Shown here: in pieces, positions 1 through 8,358 of the stretch
Numbering within the stretch: position 1 is the first letter of the stretch
Layout of the letters: each line of letters opens with the position of its first letter
NCBI GenBank assembly: GCA_004376375.1
Contig: SOJX01000142.1
Coordinates: forward strand, 30,330 to 94,329
Length of the DNA: 64,000 nucleotides
Source: Planctomycetota bacterium
GTDB taxonomy: Bacteria; Planctomycetota; E44-bin39
Direction: 5' to 3'
Notes under the pieces: generated by a model
The model's input: only the letters and a program-made list of their open reading frames with translations
What the model was told of the DNA's origin: nothing
Database searches by the model: none
Program-made: the position numbers and the translations under genes

Positions 1-959
1 ACGAAAACGTCGAGCGCGCCGTTCTCCATGCACAGCTCTCCGATTGCCTCGTATTCCTCTTCAAGCGCGGTTTCGCTGTTGCCGTCCAGCTCGATAAGGA
101 GCAATGCGCCCGAGCCTTCGTACGGGAGCTTTTCATCCAGGTACTCGCACGCGGTCTGCACCGATAGCAGGTCCATGTATTCGACGGCCGCGGGGATAAC
201 TTTTGCGCGGGTCATTATGACGGGGACCATGCGGATCGCGGACGCGGTGTCTTTGAACGACACAAGAAGATCGACCACCTTGCCGGGCATGGGGAGGAGT
301 TTGACAATAATTTTTGTGAAAATTCCGAGCGTTCCTTCCGAGCCGACAAGCAGTTTTATCAGATCGTAGCCCGTTACATTCTTGACCAGTTTCCCGCCGA
401 GCTTTACGATTTCACCTTCCGGCGTGACCATTTCGAGTCCGAGGATATACCGTCCGGTAACTCCGTATTTCACCGCCTTGCCGCCGCCGGCATTTTCGGA
501 AACGTTGCCGCCGATAAAACAGCTCTGAAAACTCATCGGGTATCCGGCAAACCAGAGGCCGTGCTCCGCGGCCGCGGTGTTGATGTCGTTGGTGATGACG
601 CCCGGCTCTACGACGGCGACCATGTTTTCAGTATCGATTTCGAGTATGGAGTTCATCCTGTCGATGAAAAGAACAATACCTCCGTGAATCGGCACTGCAC
701 CGCCGGAAAGGCCGGTGCCGCCGCCTCTCGGCGTGACCGGAATCTTTTCCCTGTTCGCAAGTTTCATTATCTCGGCGATTTCATCCGCCGTTCGGGGGCG
801 CACAACGACTTCGGGGAAATGGCTGTACTTTTTTTCGGAAATCTCGTCGTGGGAGAACGGCTCGAGCTGTTCTTTGTCGCCGTGGAGCACATACTTTTCA
901 GGCAGTATATTCTTCAATGCGGAGATGATTTCAGGAGTGACCTTGCTGTATTCGTCCAT
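1..959 (-). CDS. glcD: FAD-linked oxidase, GlcD/D-lactate dehydrogenase-like (3' end outside window)
   Basis: Reading from an ATG at 959, the minus strand stays open to the window edge (about 319 codons). The start follows an AAGGGAAA ribosome site. The protein opens MDEYSKVTPEIISALKNILP and carries the PP-loop of the FAD_binding_4 (PCMH) fold around residues 70-80 (PRGGGTGLSGGAVP), then a second conserved FAD-contact stretch (GGNVSENAGG). This family oxidises 2-hydroxy acids (glycolate, D-lactate) with FAD and usually works with a GlcF-type Fe-S partner, which would lie off the left edge. It starts 20 bp after the larA stop, so the two form one operon for lactate interconversion and oxidation. 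The exact substrate is inferred from that neighbour. Confidence 0.85.
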   Translation of the reverse strand, partial: MDEYSKVTPEIISALKNILPEKYVLHGDKEQLEPFSHDEISEKKYSHFPEVVVRPRTADEIAEIMKLANREKIPVTPRGGGTGLSGGAVPIHGGIVLFIDRMNSILEIDTENMVAVVEPGVITNDINTAAAEHGLWFAGYPMSFQSCFIGGNVSENAGGGKAVKYGVTGRYILGLEMVTPEGEIVKLGGKLVKNVTGYDLIKLLVGSEGTLGIFTKIIVKLLPMPGKVVDLLVSFKDTASAIRMVPVIMTRAKVIPAAVEYMDLLSVQTACEYLDEKLPYEGSGALLLIELDGNSETALEEEYEAIGELCMENGALDVF

Positions 960-979
960 GGCGGTTTCCCTTTTGAGGA

Positions 980-2260
980 CTATGAATCCTGCAGTTTGAG
1001 AATAAGCATAGGGCCTTCCGGAACGACTGCCCAACGGGCTTCCTTTCCGAACCGGTCAAGCAACTCCTCGACTGCGTTTTCAACCGAGGAAACAGGAGTA
1101 AAATGGTATTTTCGAACGACTTCTTCAGAAATGCCGTCCGTGTAGAGCCATATGGGATTTTTCAGCATAACCTGGTAAATATCCTGCGCGCACCACTGGT
1201 CCATAAGAAAGAATTCACCCGCGGTCAGGCGTTTGAGAAAGTTGTCCGGGGTATCGACCATGTCCAGCACCTGCGCAAATTCACTGCTGCCCGGGCCCTC
1301 GAAGCACGAGGACGCGACCAGGATGACTCCTCCCGGTTTTACGACCGCGGCCGCGGCAGCGATCCCCTTGGAGGTCTGGTAAAGGTTGCAGTCGAGGGGG
1401 GCGCCGCAGTTTGTAGTGATAACGAAATCAAGCGGCTCGTCAAGGGTGGCGGTGCAGAACTGCGAAATAAAACCGCATCCTTCTATATGGGCGTTCACGG
1501 GATGGCCCGAGAATATTCCGGTAATTTCTTTCTTCGTATTGATCGTGACGTTGACGATGAAATCCGCGCCCGCCTTCTCCATGGCGGAAAGTCCGGCTTC
1601 ATGGAACGGGTTTCCGTCCAGCACACCGTAGGCGGTCATGGGGTGTGCAATCATTTCCGGGCCGTGCATGTATTCGAGAATTCCAATCGAAGAGATGCCG
1701 GGCAGAATGGATTTCCTTCCCCCGGAGTATCCGGCCCAGAAATGGGGCTCGATAAGGCCAGTCAGGACCTTGAGGTCTGCATCGAAATAATGACGGTTTA
1801 CGTGAACGGGAATATTGTTTCCAACATGGCCTGCAAGCACCATGTCTTCGGGTTTTCTGGAAAAATGGTTTTGGATACGGTAATTCCCGACAATTTCCTT
1901 TCCCAGCAGTTCGATCTGTTCCTCTCCCAGGTTCGGTTTGTGCGTGCCGGTAGCGATAAGGATAATTATGTTTTCCCGCTCAATGCCGGATTTCTCCAGC
2001 TTTTCCAGCAGCGGCGGCAGCAAAACCGAATTAGGGGTCGGGCGGGTAATATCACTTACAACAATGCAGGCGTTTTTTCTATCCCCGGCCAGTTCGGCAA
2101 GAGGCGGAGAGTCGATGGGATTTTCCAGACTTCCTTTTATCCTGTTGTGCGGATCTGAAACAGCCGGCGCCTCCCCGGGCTCGAGTACGCCTTTAAACCC
2201 GGGAGTTTCTGGAAGGTTTACCTTCAGTCCTTCTTTATTGTACTTCAGAAGTACTGCCAT
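980..2260 (-). CDS. larA: LarA-family nickel-dependent lactate racemase
   Basis: 426 aa, the normal size of LarA proteins. All residues known to place the nickel-pincer cofactor and substrate in Lactobacillus plantarum LarA have counterparts: DITRP (D70, R73), ATGTH (H107), EPHFWAGYSGGRK (H173 and pincer lysine K183). The C-terminal half holds the GGVILVASSCFEG strand typical of the family. It would interconvert D- and L-lactate or a related 2-hydroxy acid in the cytoplasm. The cofactor makers larB, larC and larE are not in the window. The glcD-like oxidase 20 bp downstream supports a lactate-utilisation role. LarA homologues can act on other hydroxy acids, so the substrate is not certain. 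Confidence 0.88.
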   Translation of the reverse strand: MAVLLKYNKEGLKVNLPETPGFKGVLEPGEAPAVSDPHNRIKGSLENPIDSPPLAELAGDRKNACIVVSDITRPTPNSVLLPPLLEKLEKSGIERENIIILIATGTHKPNLGEEQIELLGKEIVGNYRIQNHFSRKPEDMVLAGHVGNNIPVHVNRHYFDADLKVLTGLIEPHFWAGYSGGRKSILPGISSIGILEYMHGPEMIAHPMTAYGVLDGNPFHEAGLSAMEKAGADFIVNVTINTKKEITGIFSGHPVNAHIEGCGFISQFCTATLDEPLDFVITTNCGAPLDCNLYQTSKGIAAAAAVVKPGGVILVASSCFEGPGSSEFAQVLDMVDTPDNFLKRLTAGEFFLMDQWCAQDIYQVMLKNPIWLYTDGISEEVVRKYHFTPVSSVENAVEELLDRFGKEARWAVVPEGPMLILKLQDS

Positions 2261-2463
2261 AAGGTTCCGCTCTTCAGAAGAAATTGCAGTTTATCAGATA
2301 ATTCTTTGCTTGGCTGTACAGTCTAGCTGGAATCTGCAGAAGTTCAAGAAAAAGGTATTGGGATATCAATAAATGGGAATACCCGGCAATAATAAATCCG
2401 CAATCCGCAATCCGCAATCCGCAATCTTGCATTATCTTCCCGTTTCCGGTATGATAATTCCCT
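2261..2463. other. Divergent intergenic region between larA and the nucleotidyltransferase gene
   Basis: No convincing gene. It must hold the promoters of both divergent units, but no strong -35/-10 pair stands out. A CTGTACAG palindrome and the ATCCGCA array at 2396-2426 are the only structured parts. Confidence 0.5.
2396..2426. repeat. Tandem array, unit ATCCGCA x4
   Basis: Four head-to-tail copies of the 7-bp word ATCCGCA plus a partial copy. The same word family recurs, inverted or degenerate, at 10242-10274 and 50012-50081. Confidence 0.9.
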
Positions 2464-3369
2464 ATGGCTGAATTGCTTCAGAACAACACAACCGTGCTGA
2501 ACGTCGTGTACGCCGCCGACCTCAAACGGCTTGCGGCCGCGTGTGAGAAAGAGGAAATTCGGCTGACCGCCCTTCGTGGCGCAGCGTGGCTGGCCGACGA
2601 TTTCTCGGCAGCATCGCGGCGTTCGATGCTGGATATTGATATTCTGGTTGAGCCGGCCGATGCAAAAAAGACAGTCGAAATCATCGTTCGTGACGGATGG
2701 CAACCGCTTCCCGGCGGCGAGTGCTGTTTCGCCCGGAAAGACCCGCCGAGATATATCGATCTGCATACGGAAATCCGCGGCGTGCCTCGGTCCAGTCAGA
2801 AAGAAATTCTTAAACACTCAAGGCCTGCCCGCGAAATCCCGGAAATAACCGTCCTGTGCGTCGAGGACGCGGTGCTGCTCGATGCGGTCCACGCCGTCGT
2901 CGACCACGGTTACCTGGATTCGAAATGGCTCGACGATGCGGCCGATACTATTCGACGCGCGGGAAATCCGTTTGACTGGAATTTTCTTTCGGAAAGCGCG
3001 GCCCGCGCCGGTATGAAAATCGCGCTGACAGTATTTCTCGAAGAACTGAGCGGACGTGTTGAAGTACCACCAAAGTTACTCAGGATTTCGGGCGGCGATT
3101 ATCTTCGGCGCGCGATTGTGCGCCGCGTTATCGACCGGAAAAAACCGACAGTCGACCGCGGCCACGTAATGCGGATTCTTCTTGCGCCCGGCCCGGTGGA
3201 ACTTGTAATCACCGCGGGCGGGATGCTTTTCCCGGGACTGCGTTTTGTCCGCCGCCGCTATGGGCTTTCTTCGCGGCGCGCCGCGCTGGCGCATTCGGTC
3301 CTGAGACCGTTTCGCGTCTTGGGCAAGCTGTTTTCGCTTGTTCGCCGCATGAGACCGAATCAGGCATAA
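2464..3369 (+). CDS. Nucleotidyltransferase family protein (NTP_transf_5-like)
   Basis: 301 aa. The N-terminal part resembles the PF14907 'uncharacterised nucleotidyltransferase' family: ALRGAAWL near residue 37, then an acidic pair in SMLDIDILV (D57, D59) that fits a metal-binding DxD, then a strand with LHTEIRG. The C-terminal half is helical and basic. In other genomes this family is linked to HprK-related kinases and PqqD proteins (the HPr-rel-A type of system), and those are exactly the next genes here. The substrate is unknown; the family is presumed to transfer a nucleotide or phosphate group. First gene of a four-gene unit. The ribosome site is weak. Confidence 0.7.
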   Translation: MAELLQNNTTVLNVVYAADLKRLAAACEKEEIRLTALRGAAWLADDFSAASRRSMLDIDILVEPADAKKTVEIIVRDGWQPLPGGECCFARKDPPRYIDLHTEIRGVPRSSQKEILKHSRPAREIPEITVLCVEDAVLLDAVHAVVDHGYLDSKWLDDAADTIRRAGNPFDWNFLSESAARAGMKIALTVFLEELSGRVEVPPKLLRISGGDYLRRAIVRRVIDRKKPTVDRGHVMRILLAPGPVELVITAGGMLFPGLRFVRRRYGLSSRRAALAHSVLRPFRVLGKLFSLVRRMRPNQA

Positions 3370-3386
3370 GTAAATGTGAGGCAGCA

Positions 3387-3665
3387 TTGACGAAGCGTTA
3401 TAAACAGAACCCCGATGTCGCGTGGCGCACGCTCGAGGGAAAGTCCGTCCTTGTCAACCTCGAGAACCAGACCACTCTCATGCTGAACGAGGTGGGCTCG
3501 CGGGTGTGGGAGATGTTCGAGAATGCGCATACAATCGAAGAAGTGACCGGTCAGATTGTTGCCGACTTCGACGCGCCCGAATATGATGTAAAAAAAGACG
3601 TGGAGGAGTTCACCGCCGAGCTTCTCGAAAAACGGCTGCTCCTGGAGGTCGCGGATGGCGGGTAG
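3387..3665 (+). CDS. PqqD-family peptide-binding protein (RiPP recognition element)
   Basis: 92 aa, the usual PqqD size. It begins at a TTG codon preceded at 5 nt by GTGAGG. Features of the family are visible: a short N-terminal strand (WRTLEGKSVLVNLENQTT), the LNEVGSRVWEMF helix, and a winged-helix-like C-terminal half ending in LLEKRLLLEV. PqqD proteins bind the leader of a precursor peptide and present it to a radical SAM enzyme. The gene lies 17 bp after the nucleotidyltransferase and overlaps the kinase gene by 11 bp, so translation is likely coupled. No precursor peptide is visible nearby. Confidence 0.82.
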   Translation: MTKRYKQNPDVAWRTLEGKSVLVNLENQTTLMLNEVGSRVWEMFENAHTIEEVTGQIVADFDAPEYDVKKDVEEFTAELLEKRLLLEVADGG

Positions 3666-4518
3666 CTCGCCGCTCGTCATGGGGTTTGCCGATACTTTCC
3701 TCGCCCTGGTGAGCGAAGACGAGCGGGTTCTCGGGCATATCACCGGCCGCTACGGCGCGTTCGCCGCACGTGAAGAATCGCCGCCATATTCCCTGAATAT
3801 CGGGATAGATTCCTCTCTCGATCAGGCCGACCCGAATACGATAGACGTGAAAACGGCGGGGGAATCCCTTTCCGCGTCGTCGTCGTCGCTGAAGCTCGAG
3901 TACGATTTTACGGACGGCGGCGGCTCGGGGCGGCTTTCGATTGCACCGCAGGAGCTTTTCATAGATATTGAAAACTCGCTTCGGATTCTGGTTTCGCACC
4001 TGGTGCTGCGCCGCGACATGCTTCTTGTTCACGCGGCGGCTTTCGGAGAAGAGAACTCGGACAGGGTCGGCATTTTCGCCGGTCAGTCGGGCGCGGGCAA
4101 GACGACGATATCCAATCTCGCAGGCGAGGCGGGGCTGGAAGTATTTTCAGACGACATGGTTCTGCTTGCTCCCCGGTCATATAGGGATGAATTGACGACC
4201 ACTCAGGAGCTGACCGCCTGGCCGACTCCGCTCGGCAGCCTCGAAGGCCCGAAACCTGAACCGGTTAAACCGAGGCCGGTCTCGCATATTTTTTTCCTGG
4301 AGCACGGGAAAGAAAATTCTTTCAGTCTGCTCGACGTTCCGGACGCATATATGCGTCTGCTGACGGTGGTCCCGTTTACGCAGATCGATCATGCGGGAGT
4401 TAAGCAGCGCGTATTGACGGTGGCTCTTCAGGTTGACGGGTGTGTCCGCTCATCAGTGTTTTCATTTGTGCCGGACACGTCGGCGCCGCTGCGCGCAATG
4501 GAGCAGATGAGCAGATGA
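3655..4518 (+). CDS. HprK-related P-loop kinase
   Basis: 287 aa. The second half has the HPr-kinase/PEPCK-like nucleotide fold: HAAAF at 126-130, Walker A GQSGAGKTT at 143-151, and SDDMVLL at 165-171 matching the acidic strand after the P-loop. The first 120 residues have no motif I can name. True HprK phosphorylates HPr in sugar control; relatives in peptide-maturation clusters (for example lasso peptide kinases) phosphorylate peptides. Its position between a PqqD protein and a radical SAM protein argues for the second role. It overlaps pqqD by 11 bp and shares ATGA with the next gene. Confidence 0.8.
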   Translation: MAGSSPLVMGFADTFLALVSEDERVLGHITGRYGAFAAREESPPYSLNIGIDSSLDQADPNTIDVKTAGESLSASSSSLKLEYDFTDGGGSGRLSIAPQELFIDIENSLRILVSHLVLRRDMLLVHAAAFGEENSDRVGIFAGQSGAGKTTISNLAGEAGLEVFSDDMVLLAPRSYRDELTTTQELTAWPTPLGSLEGPKPEPVKPRPVSHIFFLEHGKENSFSLLDVPDAYMRLLTVVPFTQIDHAGVKQRVLTVALQVDGCVRSSVFSFVPDTSAPLRAMEQMSR

Positions 4519-5474
4519 CTACACCCCCGCTCACCGCCGCCGAATACGAAGTTACGCGCAAATGCAATTTCAACTGCGTTCACTGCTACCACGACCCGGC
4601 CCGCAGGGGCGAATCCGAACTCGAACTGGATGAAGTTCTTTTGCTGCTTGATGACCTTGCCGGGGCAGGCGTGCTGCACCTGACGCTCACCGGCGGCGAG
4701 CCGTTTGCACGCGAGGATTTCCCGGCCATCCTGGAAGCGGCGCGCGCGCGCCGTTTTGCGCCGTGCATTCTCACAAACGGCTCCTTCCTCGACGCGGATA
4801 CGGTCCAGTGGCTTGCCCGGGTAAAGGTCCAGAGGCTGGTGGTTACGGTACCCGGCGTATCGGAAGAAACTTTCGGCGCAGTTACCGGTAACGCGCGGGT
4901 GGTGAACGATGTTCTTGCGGGAATCGAGCGGGCCAAATCCGCGAAGCTGCCTGTTGAAGTGCAGGTCCCGCTTCTCCGTGAAAACTTCGGAGAATTGGAT
5001 GCGTTTTCCAGGCTCGGTGGAGAACTTGGCGTGCCTGTGAAGATAAGTCCGAGGCTTTCACCACGTGAGGGCGGAAGCCTTGCGCCGCTTGAGCATGAGA
5101 TTCCCGAAGAAGAGCTGGCGCGTTTTGTCTCGATGCTCGGCGTTTCGTGCCGGCGGCCGTCCGCGGGCGCGCCGGAGGCGCTTTGCCCCGTGGGGCGCGA
5201 GTCGATTGCGGTTTCGGCCTCCGGCGGGTTCATGCCGTGTTTCACGTGGCGTACCCATCTGGGCACAGCGCCGCGGGACAAGGCGGCGGAGGTCTGGAAT
5301 TCTTCTGAAACCCTTATCCGGCTGAGGTCGATAACGCGCTTGGATTATGAGAAATGTGCGGCCTGCGAACTGTACGACTCCTGCCATTTGTGTCCCGGTG
5401 TCGGCGCGGTGCTGTCCGATTCGCCGGTTCCCGGCGCGGCCGACCCGATCGCAGGCCGACACGTCCATAACTAA
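4515..5474 (+). CDS. Radical SAM protein with SPASM-like C-terminus
   Basis: 319 aa from the ATG at 4515, which overlaps the upstream stop as ATGA; an in-frame upstream extension to 4440 is possible but unlikely. The radical SAM cluster motif is clear: CNFNCVHC (C17, C21, C24), followed by LTLTGGEP for SAM binding. The C-terminus has spaced cysteines (CPVGRES, PCFTW, CAACELYDSCHLCPG) that suit a SPASM auxiliary Fe-S domain, typical of enzymes that modify peptides. With the PqqD protein next door it is a strong candidate for peptide crosslinking or other maturation. Last gene of the cassette, followed by a hairpin terminator at 5576. Confidence 0.85.
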   Translation: MTTPPLTAAEYEVTRKCNFNCVHCYHDPARRGESELELDEVLLLLDDLAGAGVLHLTLTGGEPFAREDFPAILEAARARRFAPCILTNGSFLDADTVQWLARVKVQRLVVTVPGVSEETFGAVTGNARVVNDVLAGIERAKSAKLPVEVQVPLLRENFGELDAFSRLGGELGVPVKISPRLSPREGGSLAPLEHEIPEEELARFVSMLGVSCRRPSAGAPEALCPVGRESIAVSASGGFMPCFTWRTHLGTAPRDKAAEVWNSSETLIRLRSITRLDYEKCAACELYDSCHLCPGVGAVLSDSPVPGAADPIAGRHVHN

Positions 5475-5489
5475 AAAGAAAGGGGCACG

Positions 5490-5557
5490 GGATAGGGGGT
5501 AAGGGATAAGGGAAGAGGGGAAGAGGGGAAGAGGGGAAGAGGGGAAGAGGGGAAGAA
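5490..5557. repeat. Tandem array, unit AAGAGGGG x5 with degenerate flanks
   Basis: Five perfect 8-bp copies at 5513-5552, preceded by looser GGGATAAG-type copies. Sits directly after the radical SAM gene. Confidence 0.9.
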
Positions 5558-5575
5558 AGAAATATATATTTAGCG

Positions 5576-5601
5576 GCGCAGCTTGCTGCGCGGTTTTCTT
5601 T
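5576..5601 (+). terminator. Palindrome GCGCAGC-TT-GCTGCGC followed by T-rich tract
   Basis: A 7-bp perfect stem with a 2-nt loop, then GGTTTTCTTTA. It works on paper as an intrinsic terminator for the cassette. It is also one copy of a palindrome family found at 13107, 26486, 26514 and 34174, and less closely at 7124 and 49605. Confidence 0.55.
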
Positions 5602-5610
5602 AAAAATGAA

Positions 5611-5649
5611 ACTGACCAACCGACCAACCGAAGAACCGAACAACTGAAT
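5611..5649. repeat. Degenerate tandem words of type ACCAACCG
   Basis: ACTGACCAACCGACCAACCG followed by AAGAACCGAAC: an 8-bp period array between the terminator-like palindrome and the convergent FHA gene. Confidence 0.7.
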
Positions 5650-5657
5650 ATGAGATA

Positions 5658-7028
5658 CTACCTCATCGTCATTCTGAGGTCTCTTGCCATCGCGAGTAGA
5701 GATTCGTAGCGGTGGTTGGGGTTCTTGGCCATGCTTCGCGTAATGATATCGTTAAGGAGAGGCGGTACGTGCGAATTGAGCGAGATCGGAGGAACCGGGC
5801 TTTTTACTTTTATCATATTCGCGCATTCGGACGCGGTCTTTGCGGCGAAAGGCGGACGGCCCGTAACCATGTGATAGAGCGTTGCGGCAGTCGAGTAGAC
5901 GAAGATACGCGGGTCGCTTATCGACGGGTCTTCCAGCAGTTCGGGCGCCGAGTAGCATAAGGCGGCGACGAACTTGTCTTCCCGGCTTCCGGAGACGGCC
6001 GCACTTATCATCGGTGATGCAAATCCGACGCACGCGAGTTTGATCGAGCCGTCCGGGCAGATAAAGATGTTGCCCGGCGAGACGTCGCATTGTGTTACGC
6101 CGTTGTCAGAGGCGTACTGCAGCGCGCCGACCAGTTGCAGTCCTATTTTCACCGCTTCCCTGATCTGCATTCTGCCGCGGCTCTTGATTTTCTTGAGCGC
6201 GTTCTGCCCCTCTACCAGTTCCATCGCGCACAGGATGCGGGCGTCGACTACTTCGGCTTCGAGGAGGGGAATGATGTTTGCATGCTGCAGCTTGGCCGCG
6301 GTTTCCGCTTTCTTAAGCAGGCGCTCGGGCATGTCCGACTTGCTTACGTCGGGCGGGAGCTCGATGACCTTCAAAGCCACCGCCTGTTCGGTGGTCTGGT
6401 CGACCGCGCGGTACACCGCTCCCGTCGCCTCGTCGGCGAATTTTTCTTCCACGCGGAACTTGCCGAAACATATCTCGGCTACCGAGCTGGACAGCGCTTT
6501 CTCGTGGCAGGCGGGGCAGAGGTACGCGCCGTCGGCCGTTCTTACCACCTGCCTGCGCGCGATCATGCCGTATGATACGGGCGTTTTGCAGTCCTTGCAG
6601 TAGGCCTCCGGCTCGCCCGCGAAGGGAGCCTGCGGCCTCGGACTGGGCTGCTCTTTTATATGGGTGGTTGCGCCGTGCGGCGAAGGCACGACCGGCTCCG
6701 CCGACGGCACGGTGGCCATATTGGCCACGATGGCGGCCGGGGACTGGAAGACAATCTTCGTCGTGCCGAGCAGGATTTCGGTCCCGTCGACCAGTTCGGA
6801 CGATTCAATCTTGATGTTGTTGATGTAAATTCCGTTTTTTGAGCCGAGGTCGCGTATCTTGCTGCTGATCTTGCCGATGTCGATCTGGCAATGGCTGCGC
6901 GAGAGCTCGGGGTCGGGAAGGACGATGTCGGCCTGTATGCTGCGCCCGATTATTATCTGCCGCGGCTCCTTGAATTCGAGCGTACGCGGTTCTTTGCCGT
7001 GTTCGGTAATTATCAGCTTTGCAAGCAC
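5658..7028 (-). CDS. FHA-domain protein with degenerate Ser/Thr kinase domain (pseudokinase)
   Basis: 456 aa, GTG start with AAAGGGA at the right distance. Residues 1-95 form an FHA domain with the phosphothreonine-binding residues G28-R29-S30, S43xxH46 and N65-G66. Next come a proline-rich linker and two CxxC pairs (144-147 and 171-174) that suggest a small zinc ribbon. Residues 188-456 follow the Hanks kinase fold, but key residues are lost. There is no glycine loop, and the catalytic loop is QCDVSPGN (D295 kept, lysine replaced by S297). The DFG motif is CVG (313-315). The ALKV lysine (K200) and the SAPELL segment remain. Likely a scaffold or sensor that reads phosphorylation by the true kinases at 14678 and 18318 (inference). 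Confidence 0.85.
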   Translation of the reverse strand: MLAKLIITEHGKEPRTLEFKEPRQIIIGRSIQADIVLPDPELSRSHCQIDIGKISSKIRDLGSKNGIYINNIKIESSELVDGTEILLGTTKIVFQSPAAIVANMATVPSAEPVVPSPHGATTHIKEQPSPRPQAPFAGEPEAYCKDCKTPVSYGMIARRQVVRTADGAYLCPACHEKALSSSVAEICFGKFRVEEKFADEATGAVYRAVDQTTEQAVALKVIELPPDVSKSDMPERLLKKAETAAKLQHANIIPLLEAEVVDARILCAMELVEGQNALKKIKSRGRMQIREAVKIGLQLVGALQYASDNGVTQCDVSPGNIFICPDGSIKLACVGFASPMISAAVSGSREDKFVAALCYSAPELLEDPSISDPRIFVYSTAATLYHMVTGRPPFAAKTASECANMIKVKSPVPPISLNSHVPPLLNDIITRSMAKNPNHRYESLLAMARDLRMTMR

Positions 7029-7123
7029 TGTGGTCCCTTTCCGAGCAACACATTGTACGCTACGGGTGATTCTTTGTCAAGCAGTGTAAAATTATTTGAG
7101 TAATGCGTTGGCGGGGGAGAAAC

Positions 7124-7151
7124 GTAGGGGCACAGCGCGCTGTGCCCCTAC
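7124..7151. repeat. Perfect 28-bp palindrome
   Basis: GTAGGGGCACAGCG followed with no spacer by its exact reverse complement. It lies between the convergently arranged ends of the SDR gene and the start of the FHA gene. A near-identical 30-bp palindrome follows flgE at 49605. Confidence 0.95.
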
Positions 7152-7154
7152 AAC

Positions 7155-8153
7155 TTATTTCGGGTCGTTCGACTCGCCGTAGAGCGTGCCTTCGGCGAAG
7201 CGTGCCTGGAGTTTTTCGAGCATGTCCTCCGTCATCGCGGCAAGGTCGTATGCGGGCTCCCACCCCCATTCCTCGCGTGCGGCCGAGTCGTCGATCGAGT
7301 TGGGCCATGACTCCGCGATGGCCTGGCGGAAATCGGTCTCGTAGCTTATCTCGAACTCCGGTATGTGCTTTTTTATCTCGGCCGCGAGCTCGGCGGGGTT
7401 GATGGAAAAACCCGACACGTTGAAATCGCTGTGGTGCTCGAGCTTCGAGAAGGGCGCCTCCGCGATGTCGATGGTCGCCTTCAGGCAGTCGGGCATGTAC
7501 ATCATCGGGAGGCTGGTTTCGGGGCCGATAAAGCTGGTGTATTTCTTGACCCTTATCGCCTCGTAGAATATCTCGACGGCGTAGTCGGTCGTGCCGCCGC
7601 CGGGCATCGTTTCCGCCGAGATGATTCCCGGGTAGCGCAGCCCGCGCACGTCGAGGCCGTAGCGGTCGACGTAGTAATCGCAGATAAGCTCTCCGGCGAC
7701 CTTGGTTATTCCGTATACGGTCTTCGGCCGGAGCACCGTTTCCTGGGGCGTCAGGTCCTGTGGGCAGCCTTCTCCGAATACCGCGATAGAGCTCGGTAGG
7801 ATAACCCGGGCCATTTCCAGTTCGCGTGCGATTTCAAGCGCGATGATCATGCCTTTCATGTTGACGTTCCAGCAGAGGCCGGGATTTTTTTCGCCCGTGC
7901 CCGAGAGTATGGCCGCCATGTGGTAGATGGTGTCGATATTGTGCTTTTCGACGACCTCCCTGACCGTGCGGTGTTTCGTGACGTCGATGAAATAGAACGG
8001 GCCGGAGTCGCGCAGCCTGGCGCTGGGCTCGGTCTTGCGTCCGGTAGCGACGACGTTTTGGGCGCCGTACTTTTCGCGCAGCGCCATGGTGAGTTCGGAG
8101 CCGATCTGCCCGACCGCGCCGGTGACGAGAATGTTTTTCATTTCTTTTGCCAT
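7155..8153 (-). CDS. tdh: L-threonine 3-dehydrogenase, SDR (epimerase-like) type
   Basis: 332 aa from ATG 8153 (GGAG ten bases upstream); a longer frame to 8258 lacks a signal. It has the Rossmann motif TGAVGQIG near the N-terminus, the PSSIAVFG strand with the catalytic serine region, and YGITK with the catalytic Tyr/Lys. The stretches MPGGGTTDYAVEIFYEA and LPMMYMPDCLKATIDI are hallmark sequences of the SDR-type threonine dehydrogenases known from Flavobacterium and animals. These oxidise L-threonine with NAD to 2-amino-3-ketobutyrate. No 2-amino-3-ketobutyrate ligase (kbl) is adjacent. Other nucleotide-sugar epimerases share the fold, but the family words above favour TDH. Confidence 0.8.
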   Translation of the reverse strand: MAKEMKNILVTGAVGQIGSELTMALREKYGAQNVVATGRKTEPSARLRDSGPFYFIDVTKHRTVREVVEKHNIDTIYHMAAILSGTGEKNPGLCWNVNMKGMIIALEIARELEMARVILPSSIAVFGEGCPQDLTPQETVLRPKTVYGITKVAGELICDYYVDRYGLDVRGLRYPGIISAETMPGGGTTDYAVEIFYEAIRVKKYTSFIGPETSLPMMYMPDCLKATIDIAEAPFSKLEHHSDFNVSGFSINPAELAAEIKKHIPEFEISYETDFRQAIAESWPNSIDDSAAREEWGWEPAYDLAAMTEDMLEKLQARFAEGTLYGESNDPK

Positions 8154-8329
8154 GGCGTAAAACTCCGGTGAGTCTGATTTGCGATGGATTTCAAAGCGGA
8201 AGGCTCCGCCCTGCGGCCGAACTTTTATCCTTCCGCGCCGGAAGAGCGTGTATAACAAATTCCGAACACGAGGGCAAGCAAAAGTTAACTGTGCCGCAGG
8301 CGGCAGGGGCTGACCTTTAATCTGCGGTC

Positions 8330-8355
8330 AAAACGACACCGGGCGCGGGGCCCGG
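8330..8355 (-). terminator. Hairpin plus T tract after the small lipoprotein gene
   Basis: On the minus strand a CCGGGC...GCCCGG stem with a 5-nt loop is followed within a few bases by TTTT. It lies just beyond the stop at 8359. Confidence 0.4.
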
Positions 8356-8358
8356 GAC

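Noticed and set aside
2373..2470. A 32-codon plus-strand frame upstream of the nucleotidyltransferase as the missing precursor peptide
   Set aside because: It is mostly translation of the ATCCGCA repeat, has no ribosome site and no Cys, Tyr or Trp core typical of radical SAM substrates, and runs into the next gene.
3655..4518. True HPr kinase/phosphorylase for carbon control
   Set aside because: No ptsH or PTS gene is near, the N-terminal half is unlike HprK, and the gene is coupled to pqqD and a radical SAM gene.
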